From positions 1-24,422 of the forward strand of contig JAFQDR010000280.1 of assembly GCA_017415945.1 (NCBI GenBank): a DNA stretch of 24,422 bases. The letters run 5' to 3'. The notes beneath the pieces were generated by a model. The model saw only the letters and a program-made list of their open reading frames with translations, was not told where the DNA came from and searched no databases. The stretch's first letter is position 1. Each line of letters starts with the position of its first letter. The translations under genes and the position numbers were made by a program. Positions 1 through 7,694 of the stretch are shown piece by piece. The stretch comes from Oscillospiraceae bacterium (GTDB lineage Bacteria > Bacillota_A > Clostridia > Oscillospirales > Oscillospiraceae).

Positions 1-546
1 CCTCAGGAAGAACAGGACGAAATGATCTTCGCAGAAGAAGTATTCGGCGGCGCTGTTCCCAGAAACTTCTTCCCCTCCGTTGAAAAGGGTCTGCGCAATG
101 CAGTGAACAAGGGCGTTCTGGCAGGCTACCCCGTAGTAGGTCTGAAGGCTACCCTGTACGATGGCTCCTACCACCCCGTTGACTCCAACGATATGGCATT
201 CCAGACTGCAGCTCGCATTGCATACCAGGAAGGCCTGCCCAAGGCAAAGCCCACCCTTCTGGAACCCATCGGCCTGATGAAGGTTACCATTCCCGATGCA
301 AACCTGGGCGATATCATGTCCGACATCTCCTCCAAGCGTCGCGGCACCGTTCTGGGTATGGAAGCTGAAGGCGGCATGCAGACCGTTGAAGCTGAAGTTC
401 CCATGGCAGAAATGGGCTCCTACACCATCGACCTGCGCTCCATGACTCAGGGCCGCGGCTCCTTCACCATTGAGTTCGCTCGCTACGAAGAAGTTCCCGC
501 AAACATTCAGGCTAAGATCATCGCCGAAGTAAAGGCAGAAGACTAA
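1..546 (+). CDS. Elongation factor G-like GTPase, C-terminal part (5' end outside window)
   Basis: The frame is open from base 1 to the TAA at 544-546, so only the last 181 residues are present. They cover domain IV (VFGGAVPRNFFPSVEKG, LAGYPVV, LYDGSYHPVDS) and domain V (LLEPI, KRRGTVLGM, EVPMAEM, LRSMTQGRGSF, YEEVP), both typical of EF-G. EF-G drives ribosome translocation with GTP in the cytoplasm. The wording YHPVDSNDMAF and MTQGRGSFTIEF looks closer to the second EF-G type (EF-G2 or FusA2-like) than to canonical FusA, but that is a judgement by eye. The GTPase domain that could decide this lies upstream. A terminator follows directly. Family assignment is secure; paralog type is not. Confidence 0.93.
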   Translation, partial: PQEEQDEMIFAEEVFGGAVPRNFFPSVEKGLRNAVNKGVLAGYPVVGLKATLYDGSYHPVDSNDMAFQTAARIAYQEGLPKAKPTLLEPIGLMKVTIPDANLGDIMSDISSKRRGTVLGMEAEGGMQTVEAEVPMAEMGSYTIDLRSMTQGRGSFTIEFARYEEVPANIQAKIIAEVKAED

Positions 547-563
547 AAATCCCCAAACCTACA

Positions 564-599
564 AATCCTCGTATCCTTCACCGGATACGGGGATTTTTT
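564..599 (+). terminator. Rho-independent terminator of the EF-G-like gene
   Basis: A 13-bp stem (564-576 with 583-595, one G-T pair) closes a six-base loop and runs into six T residues. It begins 18 bases after the stop codon. Confidence 0.9.
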
Positions 600-637
600 A
601 AGTGAATAAGTAAGAGTGAATAGTGAATAGTTGTGGA

Positions 638-663
638 AAAATCCAATTTGCCAATTGGATTTT
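638..663. repeat. AT-rich hairpin in the 598-937 intergenic stretch
   Basis: AAAATCCAATT (638-648) pairs perfectly with AATTGGATTTT (653-663) around TGCC. Just upstream (601-630) the heptamer GTGAATA recurs three times. The stretch 598-937 holds this hairpin, the GTAGGGCG palindromic element at 741-829 and a possible -10 box (TATAAT, 892-897) without a convincing -35; I see no gene in it. Confidence 0.55.
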
Positions 664-740
664 ATAATAAATCTTGTTCGAGCCAATGGCTTCACATGGT
701 ATAAGGAGCGACGGCAAACCTTTTCGCAGAGTGCATTTTT

Positions 741-829
741 CGTAGGGCGTGGGCTTGCTCCCGCCGTTCCGCACCATATTCACTGCCAATGTTAACGAAA
801 AAGCGGCGGGAGCAAGCCCCCGCCCTACA
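741..829. repeat. Palindromic GTAGGGCGG element, copy 1
   Basis: An element of about 88 bp with inverted arms: GTAGGGCGTGGGCTTGCTCC at the left and its near complement at 803-828. The centre reads ACTGCC.ATGTTAAC. The copy at 9506-9592 has the same arms and the same centre with about six substitutions, and the element at 6764-6906 has the same arms with another centre. This is a short non-coding dispersed repeat (MITE- or REP-like). An ORF running through it into the next gene (749-937) is not credible coding sequence. Confidence 0.85.
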
Positions 830-937
830 ACTGCAATGCAGCCTATTGGCCATAGCCCGAAAAATCTCTGGCTTTTCTCCACAATGTATCGTATAATGAA
901 TCCATCAATCGATATTACACCCGAATGGAGTTTTTAT

Positions 938-1312
938 ATGGCATCCAATAGAAATCGTCAGCCCGCAGCCCGCGGCAAAGCCAATCCCAAGCAAACCAAG
1001 AAAGCACCCCCTCCCCGTCCCAAAAAGCGCAGAGTGCAGGAGGAAGCCTCCCCGAGCAGCATTCTGCAGCGCATGGGGCTTTTGCTGTGCACGGGTCTTG
1101 CGGTATTTTCCCTGCTGTTCGCCTCGGTTAACGGCGGCAGCCAATATGTAGGTCTCGAGCAGGAAGACACCAAGGCCACCCCCACTCCCCCCGTGGAAAC
1201 CATCGACCCCGGTTTGAATGTACAGGGCTCCGACATGACCCCCATTCCGCCCTCCGCAAGCCCCGAGGGTGGCACAGAAGACAGCACAACCACCGAACAG
1301 CCCACACCGTAA
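938..1312 (+). CDS. Small single-pass membrane protein of unknown function
   Basis: 124 residues. The ATG at 938 is preceded by ATGGAG at a seven-base distance, and upstream in-frame codons fall in a palindromic repeat, so this start is preferred to 749. The first 45 residues are rich in Lys, Arg, Pro and Ala (for example KKAPPPRPKKRR). One hydrophobic segment follows (about residues 47-66, MGLLLCTGLAVFSLLFA). The tail is acidic and rich in Thr, Pro and Ser (residues 78-124). By the positive-inside rule the basic part is cytoplasmic and the tail external. I recognise no domain. The next gene starts two bases after its stop, suggesting translational coupling. Confidence 0.7.
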   Translation: MASNRNRQPAARGKANPKQTKKAPPPRPKKRRVQEEASPSSILQRMGLLLCTGLAVFSLLFASVNGGSQYVGLEQEDTKATPTPPVETIDPGLNVQGSDMTPIPPSASPEGGTEDSTTTEQPTP

Positions 1313-1314
1313 AC

Positions 1315-1644
1315 ATGGACAAAGCAACACACAATCGAATCATCGCCTTAGCCTACATGCACCGCTATGGTTGGATTTTCGCCATGGTTGGCTGCTTGTG
1401 CGCTTTTCCCCAACAAGGGATTTATGCTTTGGTCGGCTTCCCCATCGGCTTTTCCCTTTGGACAGTTGTTGGCTATCATCTAAAGTGGAAGCATATTTAC
1501 TGCTCCTGGCAGAATTCGTCCCACATGGAGATGACACCCTATTCGATCTTCTGGAATCAGATTGAAAAAAGTTATGTATACGGAATTCCTCTGATTTTTG
1601 CAGGTATGGCATTACTTCTGCTATATTTGCACATAAAAAACTAA
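1315..1644 (+). CDS. Small two-helix membrane protein of unknown function
   Basis: 109 residues, rich in Trp, Tyr and Phe, with a long hydrophobic region at about residues 18-53 and another near residues 89-107 (YGIPLIFAGMALLLLYLHI). No Shine-Dalgarno sequence precedes the ATG at 1315, which lies two bases after the stop of the upstream gene; coupled re-initiation would explain that. An in-frame ATG at 1357 is an alternative start but has no better ribosome site. A good terminator follows, so 938-1644 is probably a two-gene unit. No family was recognised. Confidence 0.65.
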   Translation: MDKATHNRIIALAYMHRYGWIFAMVGCLCAFPQQGIYALVGFPIGFSLWTVVGYHLKWKHIYCSWQNSSHMEMTPYSIFWNQIEKSYVYGIPLIFAGMALLLLYLHIKN

Positions 1645-1649
1645 TCGCG

Positions 1650-1682
1650 AAGGACGGATCCTGTTTGGATTCGTCCTTTTTT
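1650..1682 (+). terminator. Rho-independent terminator
   Basis: AAGGACGGATCC (1650-1661) pairs with GGATTCGTCCTT (1667-1678), one G-T pair, then six T residues. Confidence 0.88.
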
Positions 1683-1693
1683 GTGTGCATTAC

Positions 1694-1723
1694 TTGCACA
1701 AATGTCTCTGCTTGTGATATGAT
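1694..1723 (+). promoter_or_regulatory. Sigma-A-type promoter for the SLH surface protein
   Basis: TTGCAC (1694-1699), 18-base spacer, TATGAT (1718-1723), about 37 bases before the ATG at 1761. Confidence 0.6.
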
Positions 1724-1760
1724 TTTCTCATAAGATTTTGCACAATCGGAGGTCTTTGCT

Positions 1761-4700
1761 ATGAAACGCAATCTTCTCACCGCACTATTCACCCTGTGCC
1801 TCATGCTGCTCCTGCTGCCCACATCCGCAGAGGCTGTGAGAACCTACGCCCTGCCTGAGGTGCATCAAAAGGATACTGTCCGTTGGAGCAAGCTTTATGA
1901 TGTAGAAACCGAGAAGCTGATCTCCTTCCAATATCAAATTCCCAAAAACGGTGCCGCTGTGCTGATTTTCTACAAAACCTCCTGCGGCAACTCTCAAGCA
2001 GCCTTCACTGCACTGAATCATCAAGACTGGGTACACGATGACCGCATCAATTTCTATGCCGTGGAATCCACAAGCCATACCATCGCAGATATACGCGCCT
2101 TCCAAAAGGAGTACGCCCCCAACATCACTGATGCCGTCACATGGCTGGACTCCACAAACAGCAACACCGCTTTTGACTATCTGGGTGCCGCAGGGTCCGA
2201 TTCGGACATGCTCACATTCCCCCTCATGGTGGTCTGCACCGAAGAACAGGGTGTAAAAAACATACGGGCTGCCGACATCGCCGTCACCGATGTGCGATAT
2301 CTGGGCAACACACTGGAGCAGCTGCTGAAAACCGATTTGGGGATAGAAAAGACTGTACCGCTGACCATATCCGTTGTAGAAAATCATGACTTAGCGAACG
2401 AAACATTGGAGTGTCTGAACCAATACCGCAGAGAGCAGGGTCTTACCGCCCTGCACCCCAACAAAAAGCTCACCGAGCTGGCCATGCTGCGGGCTGCGGA
2501 GCTGCAGATTTACCCCCAAAGCTACGCCCGCCCCGACAGCACCTACAATTATGATGTGGTTTGGGATCATCTCCCTGCCATCACCACAGGCAATGCCATC
2601 GTTGCACCTTACCACACCGATCTCGAAGCATTTCTCAACGCCATACAAAACAATTCCTTTTTCAATGGTCTGATTTTGGATGAGGACTTCACGCAAATCG
2701 GTGTGGGCTGCATCATGGCCGGCAACTCCTATCACTGGTGCGTTACGCTCACCGATGATAATGGCCATACAGAGCCTCCCTGCCAAACAGGGCGCATCTC
2801 CAATACCTACACCATTCCCACCTATTTGGACAATCTCCCGTACTGCGGAGTATCTCCCGATGCGCTCACTCTACACCTGCAGGGCACCGCAAGCGTCCAA
2901 CTCTTTGCCAATATTTATGATGCTAACACCCCGCTGATCCCCGCAGCATGCGATAAGGAAATCAAGGACAGCAATGGCAGCACCATTGCCACCGCAGCCC
3001 TACAAGCCGACGGCACAATTCTGATTGCGGGAAAAAGCCTCGGCACCGGGGAACTGCACATTTATGGTTGGGAGAACCGAAAGGATCCCTACATCGTCAA
3101 GGTCACCGTTTCCGAGGATCCCTTGTACGAGCCCCACAGTCTGCACACCACTGTGAAGGGCGGCGGGCAGATCATCTCTTCCCACAAAACCGCCATTTAT
3201 GATACATACATCCGTCTGACGGTAGAACCCAATGAGGGTTGGTGGCTTGCGGCACTGTATCTTACGGATGCGTATGGGAATCCCATTTCCCTCTATTCCT
3301 CTATAGAGGAAAGCTTCTTTTTCATGCCCGTGTCCGATGTGTACATCACCGGGGAATTCCTGCCCGACTCTGTACCAAAAACCAAATATTCCGTTGGCTA
3401 CGGCTCCAAAGGCAACGGCAGCCTTTCTTTCCTCACCGGTTACTCGGCTTATGCCGGTACCACTGTCACTGTGCTCCCCATCCCCGAGGATGGCCATGTG
3501 CTGAATTCTTTGACTGTAACCGATGCAAGCGACAATCCTGTAGAAGTCACCGAAAACACCGACGGCAGCTACAGCTTCCAAATGCCCCCTTCCAACGTCA
3601 CCATTCGAACGGTCTTTTCCCCTGCTGACGGATACCGGGTCATCGTCACAGACAGCTTCCGATGCACCGTCACACCCAATTCCGCAAATGCCGACCCAGG
3701 TGAGACTATCACCGTGACCATTATCCCCGACGAGGGATATGAGCTGCGAGATTACTACATCAACCTTTGGAACGATGACAGCACCCTTACAGATAAAAAC
3801 ACCCTAACCTTTACCATGCCCGATTTCGACGTAGAGCTTTCGGTCTACTGCAAGCCCAGCCCCATTAACGCGGGCACCTTGGGTGACAACACAAGGTGGA
3901 GCTACAAGGACGGCACCTTGACCATCTCGGGCGAGGGCTCCATGGGGGAAAACGAAAACTTCTCCGCTCTGCCTTGGTATGACTACCTCAGCGATATCCA
4001 CACCGTAGTCATTGAAGAAGGGGTTACGGATATTTTCAACATGGCCTTTGCCTACACGGACAATCTCACCGCCGTAACCATTCCCGCCTCCGTGGAATAC
4101 ATCGACAGCTGGGCATTCCTGAACGCAGAAGCCCTGACCGACATCAATTTCAGCGGCCCGGCACCCTCTCGCGGCATGGAAGGCAGTGCCTTCGCCAATG
4201 TCTCCGCCTTTGTGAATGTTCCCGCCAATGACCGCAGCTGGACAAAGGAAGTCACTTTGGACTACGGCGGCAGCCTCATGTGGAACCACAGCTGGAGCAG
4301 TGAGGTCACCGAGCCCACCTGCACCGAGGAGGGCTATACCACCTATACCTGTATCTGCGGCGATACCGCAAAGGATGACTTCACCGACGCATTGGGTCAC
4401 AAGTACACCAACGGAGTATGCACCCGCTGCGGCGAAGCTGACCCCGATCACAAGGAGCCCATCACCAATCCTTTCACCGACGTAGCCGACACCGACTGGT
4501 TCTATAACCCTGTATTGTGGGCAGTGGAAAACAAGGTCACGGGAGGCATGACAGAAACCACCTTCGGCCCCAATGTGAGCTGTACCCGCGCCCAGGTAGT
4601 CACATTCCTATACGCAGCCGCAGGAAAGCCCGAAGTGAAGGCCGACTCCGAGCCCTTCGACGATGTGAGCGAATCCGACTGGTTCTACAAGCCCGTACTG

Positions 4701-4997
4701 TGGGCAGTGGAAAAGGGCATCACAGGCGGCATCAGCCCCACGCTCTTCGGCCCCAATCAAGAATGTACTCGTGCTCAGGTAGTCACCTTCCTGTACGCAG
4801 CAGCGGGCAAGCCTGAGATTGGGGAGCGCAGTGACTTTGCCGACGTTGCGGATACGGACTGGTACGCCAAGCCCGTCATCTGGGCGAAGGCCAAGGATAT
4901 TACCGGCGGCATCAGTGCCACGGAGTTCGGCCCCAACAACATCTGCACCAGAGCACAGGTAGTTACCTTCCTGTACAAAGCAGACCAAATCCAATAA
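1761..4997 (+). CDS. Secreted SLH-domain surface protein with thioredoxin-like and degenerate CAP domains
   Basis: 1078 residues, with GGAGG nine bases before the ATG. Order by eye: signal peptide (1-25, cleavage near SAEA); thioredoxin-like domain (about 40-190) with C75-G-N-S78 where the redox CxxC would be; CAP/SCP domain (about 208-332; NQYRREQGL, IGVGC, YHWCVTL); a region ending near 455; two or three InlB-like repeats (about 457-700; FMPVSDVYITGEF, FQMPPSNVTI); a BspA-type leucine-rich segment (about 705-800; TLTISGEGSMG, LTAVTIPASVEYI); a Cys-rich segment (CTEEGYTTYTCICG, CTRCG); three SLH domains (about 903-1076; each ending CTRAQVVTFLY). SLH domains bind cell-wall glycans, so the protein is probably displayed on the cell surface. 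Residues usually catalytic in CAP domains are replaced, so a binding or structural role is more likely. It is flanked by its own promoter and terminator. Confidence 0.9.
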   Translation: MKRNLLTALFTLCLMLLLLPTSAEAVRTYALPEVHQKDTVRWSKLYDVETEKLISFQYQIPKNGAAVLIFYKTSCGNSQAAFTALNHQDWVHDDRINFYAVESTSHTIADIRAFQKEYAPNITDAVTWLDSTNSNTAFDYLGAAGSDSDMLTFPLMVVCTEEQGVKNIRAADIAVTDVRYLGNTLEQLLKTDLGIEKTVPLTISVVENHDLANETLECLNQYRREQGLTALHPNKKLTELAMLRAAELQIYPQSYARPDSTYNYDVVWDHLPAITTGNAIVAPYHTDLEAFLNAIQNNSFFNGLILDEDFTQIGVGCIMAGNSYHWCVTLTDDNGHTEPPCQTGRISNTYTIPTYLDNLPYCGVSPDALTLHLQGTASVQLFANIYDANTPLIPAACDKEIKDSNGSTIATAALQADGTILIAGKSLGTGELHIYGWENRKDPYIVKVTVSEDPLYEPHSLHTTVKGGGQIISSHKTAIYDTYIRLTVEPNEGWWLAALYLTDAYGNPISLYSSIEESFFFMPVSDVYITGEFLPDSVPKTKYSVGYGSKGNGSLSFLTGYSAYAGTTVTVLPIPEDGHVLNSLTVTDASDNPVEVTENTDGSYSFQMPPSNVTIRTVFSPADGYRVIVTDSFRCTVTPNSANADPGETITVTIIPDEGYELRDYYINLWNDDSTLTDKNTLTFTMPDFDVELSVYCKPSPINAGTLGDNTRWSYKDGTLTISGEGSMGENENFSALPWYDYLSDIHTVVIEEGVTDIFNMAFAYTDNLTAVTIPASVEYIDSWAFLNAEALTDINFSGPAPSRGMEGSAFANVSAFVNVPANDRSWTKEVTLDYGGSLMWNHSWSSEVTEPTCTEEGYTTYTCICGDTAKDDFTDALGHKYTNGVCTRCGEADPDHKEPITNPFTDVADTDWFYNPVLWAVENKVTGGMTETTFGPNVSCTRAQVVTFLYAAAGKPEVKADSEPFDDVSESDWFYKPVLWAVEKGITGGISPTLFGPNQECTRAQVVTFLYAAAGKPEIGERSDFADVADTDWYAKPVIWAKAKDITGGISATEFGPNNICTRAQVVTFLYKADQIQ

Positions 4998-5006
4998 CAA
5001 AGCACA

Positions 5007-5036
5007 AAGCCGCATCCCTCGGGATGCGGCTTATGT
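5007..5036. terminator. Terminator between convergent genes
   Basis: AAGCCGCATCCC (5007-5018) pairs with GGGATGCGGCTT (5021-5032). It stands between the stop codons at 4997 (plus) and 5037 (minus). Neither side has a perfect T run, so it may act in both directions. Confidence 0.75.
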
Positions 5037-5918
5037 TTATTTTGCATTTATATTTTCCACAGTAAAGGGGATCCACTCCGCTTCCGCAACGGGGCAGTAA
5101 TAGGACACCACACCATCTTCCACATAGTAGTAATGTACATACTCCTTTACGCCAAGCTGCACGGTAATGGAGTCTTGGTTTTGTGCCTGTTCGGGCAGCG
5201 CATTCTGATTTTCCAGAATCACCACATCATCCGAACCGCGCCCCCCGACCATAGGGCCAAGATCGGTGCCGTCCGTCAACTTCACATGGTCACCGATGCC
5301 CGCATAGCGTACGGTAAAGCCCAACGCACCGTCTGCCAGCAGCTTAGCCTCTGCCTTCAAGTAATCCGCATTGGACAAACCGTGGTCAATGAACACCTGC
5401 CACAGGCTTGTGCGGTTGTGTTCGGGAGGGGTAAACAGCTCCCCGAAATATTCATGGTCGGGGCCAAAGTCAAAGCTGAGGGATGCTTCTTCCGTATTCA
5501 GCGTATATGCCAGCACCAGCTTCTCCCCATCGTAATAGGATTCCTCCTTGGTGAGGGAGAGCATTTGCTCGGTTTCGGGATAAACCGTCTCCGCTGTCTT
5601 ATCGGACTTTTCCCCTGCCATCTGATAAAATGCATCACGCTCGGGATTGATGTCAGTGAAATGCCCACTGCCCAGTCTTCCAATGAGAGAAGGCAGCGCA
5701 TCGGTGGCAAAGCCCACCACCGCTAATGCCATGACCATGGCTGCCGCAACCGCAACAGTCAGCAGTCGCTTGGATGTCTTTTTTACATTTCGATTCATAG
5801 TCGTCTCCTTTTCGTCATGAGGCGCAGCAGAGACAGGCTGCTCACAGCTCCAAAGGGCTTCTTCGATGAACTCCTCGTTCAGCTGCCCCAAAACAGATTC
5901 CCAGTTCACTTGTGTCAT
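5037..5918 (-). CDS. Anti-sigma factor-like membrane protein, partner of the adjacent ECF sigma factor
   Basis: 293 residues. The ATG at 5916-5918 overlaps the sigma-factor stop (ATGA) and has AAGGAAGG nine bases upstream. The cytoplasmic N-terminus (1-45) contains LGQLNEEFIEEAL, the FIEEA-type motif seen in Clostridial anti-sigma proteins. A single membrane helix lies at about residues 51-70, and the remaining 220 residues should be outside the cell, where they could sense a signal. By family behaviour it would hold the sigma factor inactive at the membrane. A second strong ribosome site (AAGGAGA) precedes the in-frame Met40 at 5801, so a form lacking the sigma-binding part may also be made. 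The outer domain was not recognised with certainty; a DUF4179-like family is possible. Confidence 0.75.
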   Translation of the reverse strand: MTQVNWESVLGQLNEEFIEEALWSCEQPVSAAPHDEKETTMNRNVKKTSKRLLTVAVAAAMVMALAVVGFATDALPSLIGRLGSGHFTDINPERDAFYQMAGEKSDKTAETVYPETEQMLSLTKEESYYDGEKLVLAYTLNTEEASLSFDFGPDHEYFGELFTPPEHNRTSLWQVFIDHGLSNADYLKAEAKLLADGALGFTVRYAGIGDHVKLTDGTDLGPMVGGRGSDDVVILENQNALPEQAQNQDSITVQLGVKEYVHYYYVEDGVVSYYCPVAEAEWIPFTVENINAK

Positions 5919-6472
5919 ACTGCCACACCTTCCTTGTTTAAGTGTTCCCGCAGCCCACTGCGCACCCGATGGAGCCGCACAGTCACTGCATTTTTCGACA
6001 TTCCCAAGCTCGAAGCAATGGAGTCCAATTCCTCCATCATAAAGTATCGCTGCACAAAAATCACACGGGAGATCTTGTCGATGGTAAGCAGGTAGGTATT
6101 GATCATCAGCACCAGCTCCCGCTCCTCCAGCCTTGCCCCTACGTCACCGTTCCAGGGCAGGCAGTCCTCCAGCTCCGAGAACAGCACATCCCCGCGGTCA
6201 TCCCGCTTTTGGCTCTGCCGCTTCCGCAGCATATCCAGTGCCGCATTTCTGCACAGCTTGGCAGCGTATGCCATAAGCCGCTTGGGATGTTGGGGTGGGA
6301 TGCTGTTCCACAGACGGGAGTAGGTGTCCCACACCGCCTCCTCCGCATCCCGACTGTCCCGCAGGATATTCTTGGCAACACGGGTCAGCAGTCTGCCGTA
6401 TTTGATTTCCGTCTGTGCCACAGCCTCCTCGCTGCGTGCCAGATACAGCTCGATAATGCTTTCGTCGTCCAT
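5915..6472 (-). CDS. RNA polymerase sigma factor, ECF type (sigma-70 family)
   Basis: 185 residues from the ATG at 6472, which has AAAGGA eight bases upstream. A longer GTG-started frame (to 6499) lacks a ribosome site. Region 2 covers about residues 13-85 (LLTRVAKNILRDSRDAEEAV.D, the core-binding and -10 helices). Region 4 covers about residues 120-178 (FVQRYFMMEELDSIASSLGM, then SKNAVTVRLHRVRSGLREHL, a helix-turn-helix for the -35 element). ECF sigma factors direct RNA polymerase to a small regulon upon a cell-envelope or other signal. The downstream overlapping gene is the likely anti-sigma. No autoregulated promoter could be identified upstream with confidence. Confidence 0.92.
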   Translation of the reverse strand: MDDESIIELYLARSEEAVAQTEIKYGRLLTRVAKNILRDSRDAEEAVWDTYSRLWNSIPPQHPKRLMAYAAKLCRNAALDMLRKRQSQKRDDRGDVLFSELEDCLPWNGDVGARLEERELVLMINTYLLTIDKISRVIFVQRYFMMEELDSIASSLGMSKNAVTVRLHRVRSGLREHLNKEGVAV

Positions 6473-6595
6473 TTGGAATGTCCTTTCTTGAGTACTCACC
6501 TATTAGGACGTGAGACGCAGAAAAAGATTACAAGAAATGGGAAATTATTTTATACTCCGATCTTCCCCCTCCATCACGCAATTTCTCCTCCGTCG

Positions 6596-6711
6596 TAGGG
6601 ACCGTCGTCCCCGACGGTCCGTGCCGCAGTCTGATGATTGCCCATGGACATATCATTGTGTCATATTTCAAGTGCGGTGCTTGGGACCGTCCGGGATGAC
6701 GGTCCCTCCCC
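6596..6711. repeat. Palindromic GGGACCGTC element
   Basis: Left arm GTAGGGACCGTCGTCCCC and right arm GGGATGACGGTCCCTCC are inverted, each also self-complementary (GGACCGTC with GACGGTCC), around a core of about 48 bases. It shares the opening GTAGGG with the neighbouring element at 6764 but is otherwise different. The stretch 6500-6962 holds only these two elements and no gene that I can support. Confidence 0.7.
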
Positions 6712-6763
6712 TGTGCTTCTGCTCGGTAATGATTTTGCGGAAAGGAACGTTGCCCCTCGCACC

Positions 6764-6906
6764 GTAGGGCGGGTGCTTGCTCCCGCCGTTGCGCACCGAA
6801 ACCTTGCAGCACTCCCTATTTTTTCGCATATTCTACGTTTTCCTGTCATTTCACTTTGTACAAATTTCAGCTGCCTACTTGCGGCGGGAGCAAGCGCCCG
6901 CCCTAC
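6764..6906. repeat. Palindromic GTAGGGCGG element, copy 2 (long centre)
   Basis: The arms (GTAGGGCGGGTGCTTGCTCC near 6765 and its complement at 6883-6906) match those of the elements at 741 and 9506. The centre of about 94 bases is different and AT-richer. The paired third-position change (GTGC in one arm, GCGC in the other) leaves a nearly intact stem. Confidence 0.8.
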
Positions 6907-6962
6907 GGTGTAATCGTTCCCCATTGATACACTGCCCTCTGTCGGTATGGCAGTCCCCATCG

Positions 6963-6999
6963 AAAAACAGGACGCACCCAATGGGTGCGTCCTGTTTTT
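6963..6999 (-). terminator. Terminator of the pdp-pseudouridine synthase operon
   Basis: A perfect 17-bp stem (6963-6979 with 6983-6999) with a three-base loop. On the minus strand it ends in five T residues. The stop codon of the upstream gene (6998-7000) already lies in the stem. Confidence 0.9.
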
Positions 7000-7693
7000 A
7001 CGCAAATATCAAGTTCAGTTCTTCTTGGGTCAGTTCCCGTACCGCGCCCTTGGGCAGGTCGCCCATGGTGAGCTTGCCGATGCTCACCCGCTTCAGGTAA
7101 TGCACCCTGCTGCCGCAGGCCATGGCCATACGCCGCACCTGATGGGTCTTGCCCTCGGTGACCGTCACCAGTGCGCTCATACGGTCGGGGCTTACCTCGA
7201 TTTCCCCCGAGCGGCATACGGTACCGTTGGGGAACACGATACCCTCGGCAAATTCCCCTTCCGTATCGGACCCGAAGGCTCTGCCCACCTCAATATAATA
7301 GGTCTTGGGCACATGATGCACAGGCTCGATGACACGGGTGCAAAACGCCCCGTCATTGGTCAAAATCAGCAAGCCCTCGGATTCCTTGTCCAATCTCCCC
7401 ACGGGGAACAGTGCCATCCCACCATATTCCTCGGGCAGCAGATCCATAACCGTCTGCTCGGTGTCATCGGATGTGGCGGTCACGCAGCCTGCGGGCTTAT
7501 GGAGCATCAGGTACACAGGCGCAGCCGCCTTCACTGCTTTGCCGTCCACGCAGACTTCATCCACATGGGAAACTTCCATGCTGTGAGACCGGGCCGTGAT
7601 TCCGTTTACGGTCACCCGCTCCTCGGAAATCAACTCCTTCGTTTCCCTGCGGGAGGCAGTGCCCCGCTCCCGCAGCAGCTTGTCCAGCCGCAT
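6998..7693 (-). CDS. rsuA: rRNA pseudouridine synthase, RsuA/RluB family
   Basis: 231 residues. The ATG at 7693 gives the usual start MRLDKLLRERG; longer frames run back into the preceding gene. An N-terminal S4 RNA-binding domain (residues 1-60) is followed by the catalytic domain with LMLHKPAGCVTAT, and GRLDKESEGLLILTNDG containing the catalytic Asp, then KTYYIEV and GKTHQVRRM. These enzymes isomerise a specific uridine of ribosomal RNA to pseudouridine; RsuA acts on 16S rRNA, RluB on 23S. Which target applies is not certain. It starts one base after the pdp stop without its own clear ribosome site, so it is probably translated by coupling. It ends in a very strong terminator. Confidence 0.9.
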   Translation of the reverse strand: MRLDKLLRERGTASRRETKELISEERVTVNGITARSHSMEVSHVDEVCVDGKAVKAAAPVYLMLHKPAGCVTATSDDTEQTVMDLLPEEYGGMALFPVGRLDKESEGLLILTNDGAFCTRVIEPVHHVPKTYYIEVGRAFGSDTEGEFAEGIVFPNGTVCRSGEIEVSPDRMSALVTVTEGKTHQVRRMAMACGSRVHYLKRVSIGKLTMGDLPKGAVRELTQEELNLIFA

Positions 7694-7694
7694 A

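Noticed and set aside
749..937. Upstream extension of the 938 membrane-protein gene
   Set aside because: It runs through the palindromic element, and the ATG at 938 has a proper ribosome site.
4467..4990. Three tandem segments at the 3' end of the surface-protein gene as a DNA repeat or CRISPR-like array
   Set aside because: They are diverged protein-level repeats encoding three SLH domains, in frame and without spacers.
6473..6499. Longer start of the ECF sigma factor (GTG at 6499)
   Set aside because: No ribosome site is seen, and AAAGGA stands before the ATG at 6472.
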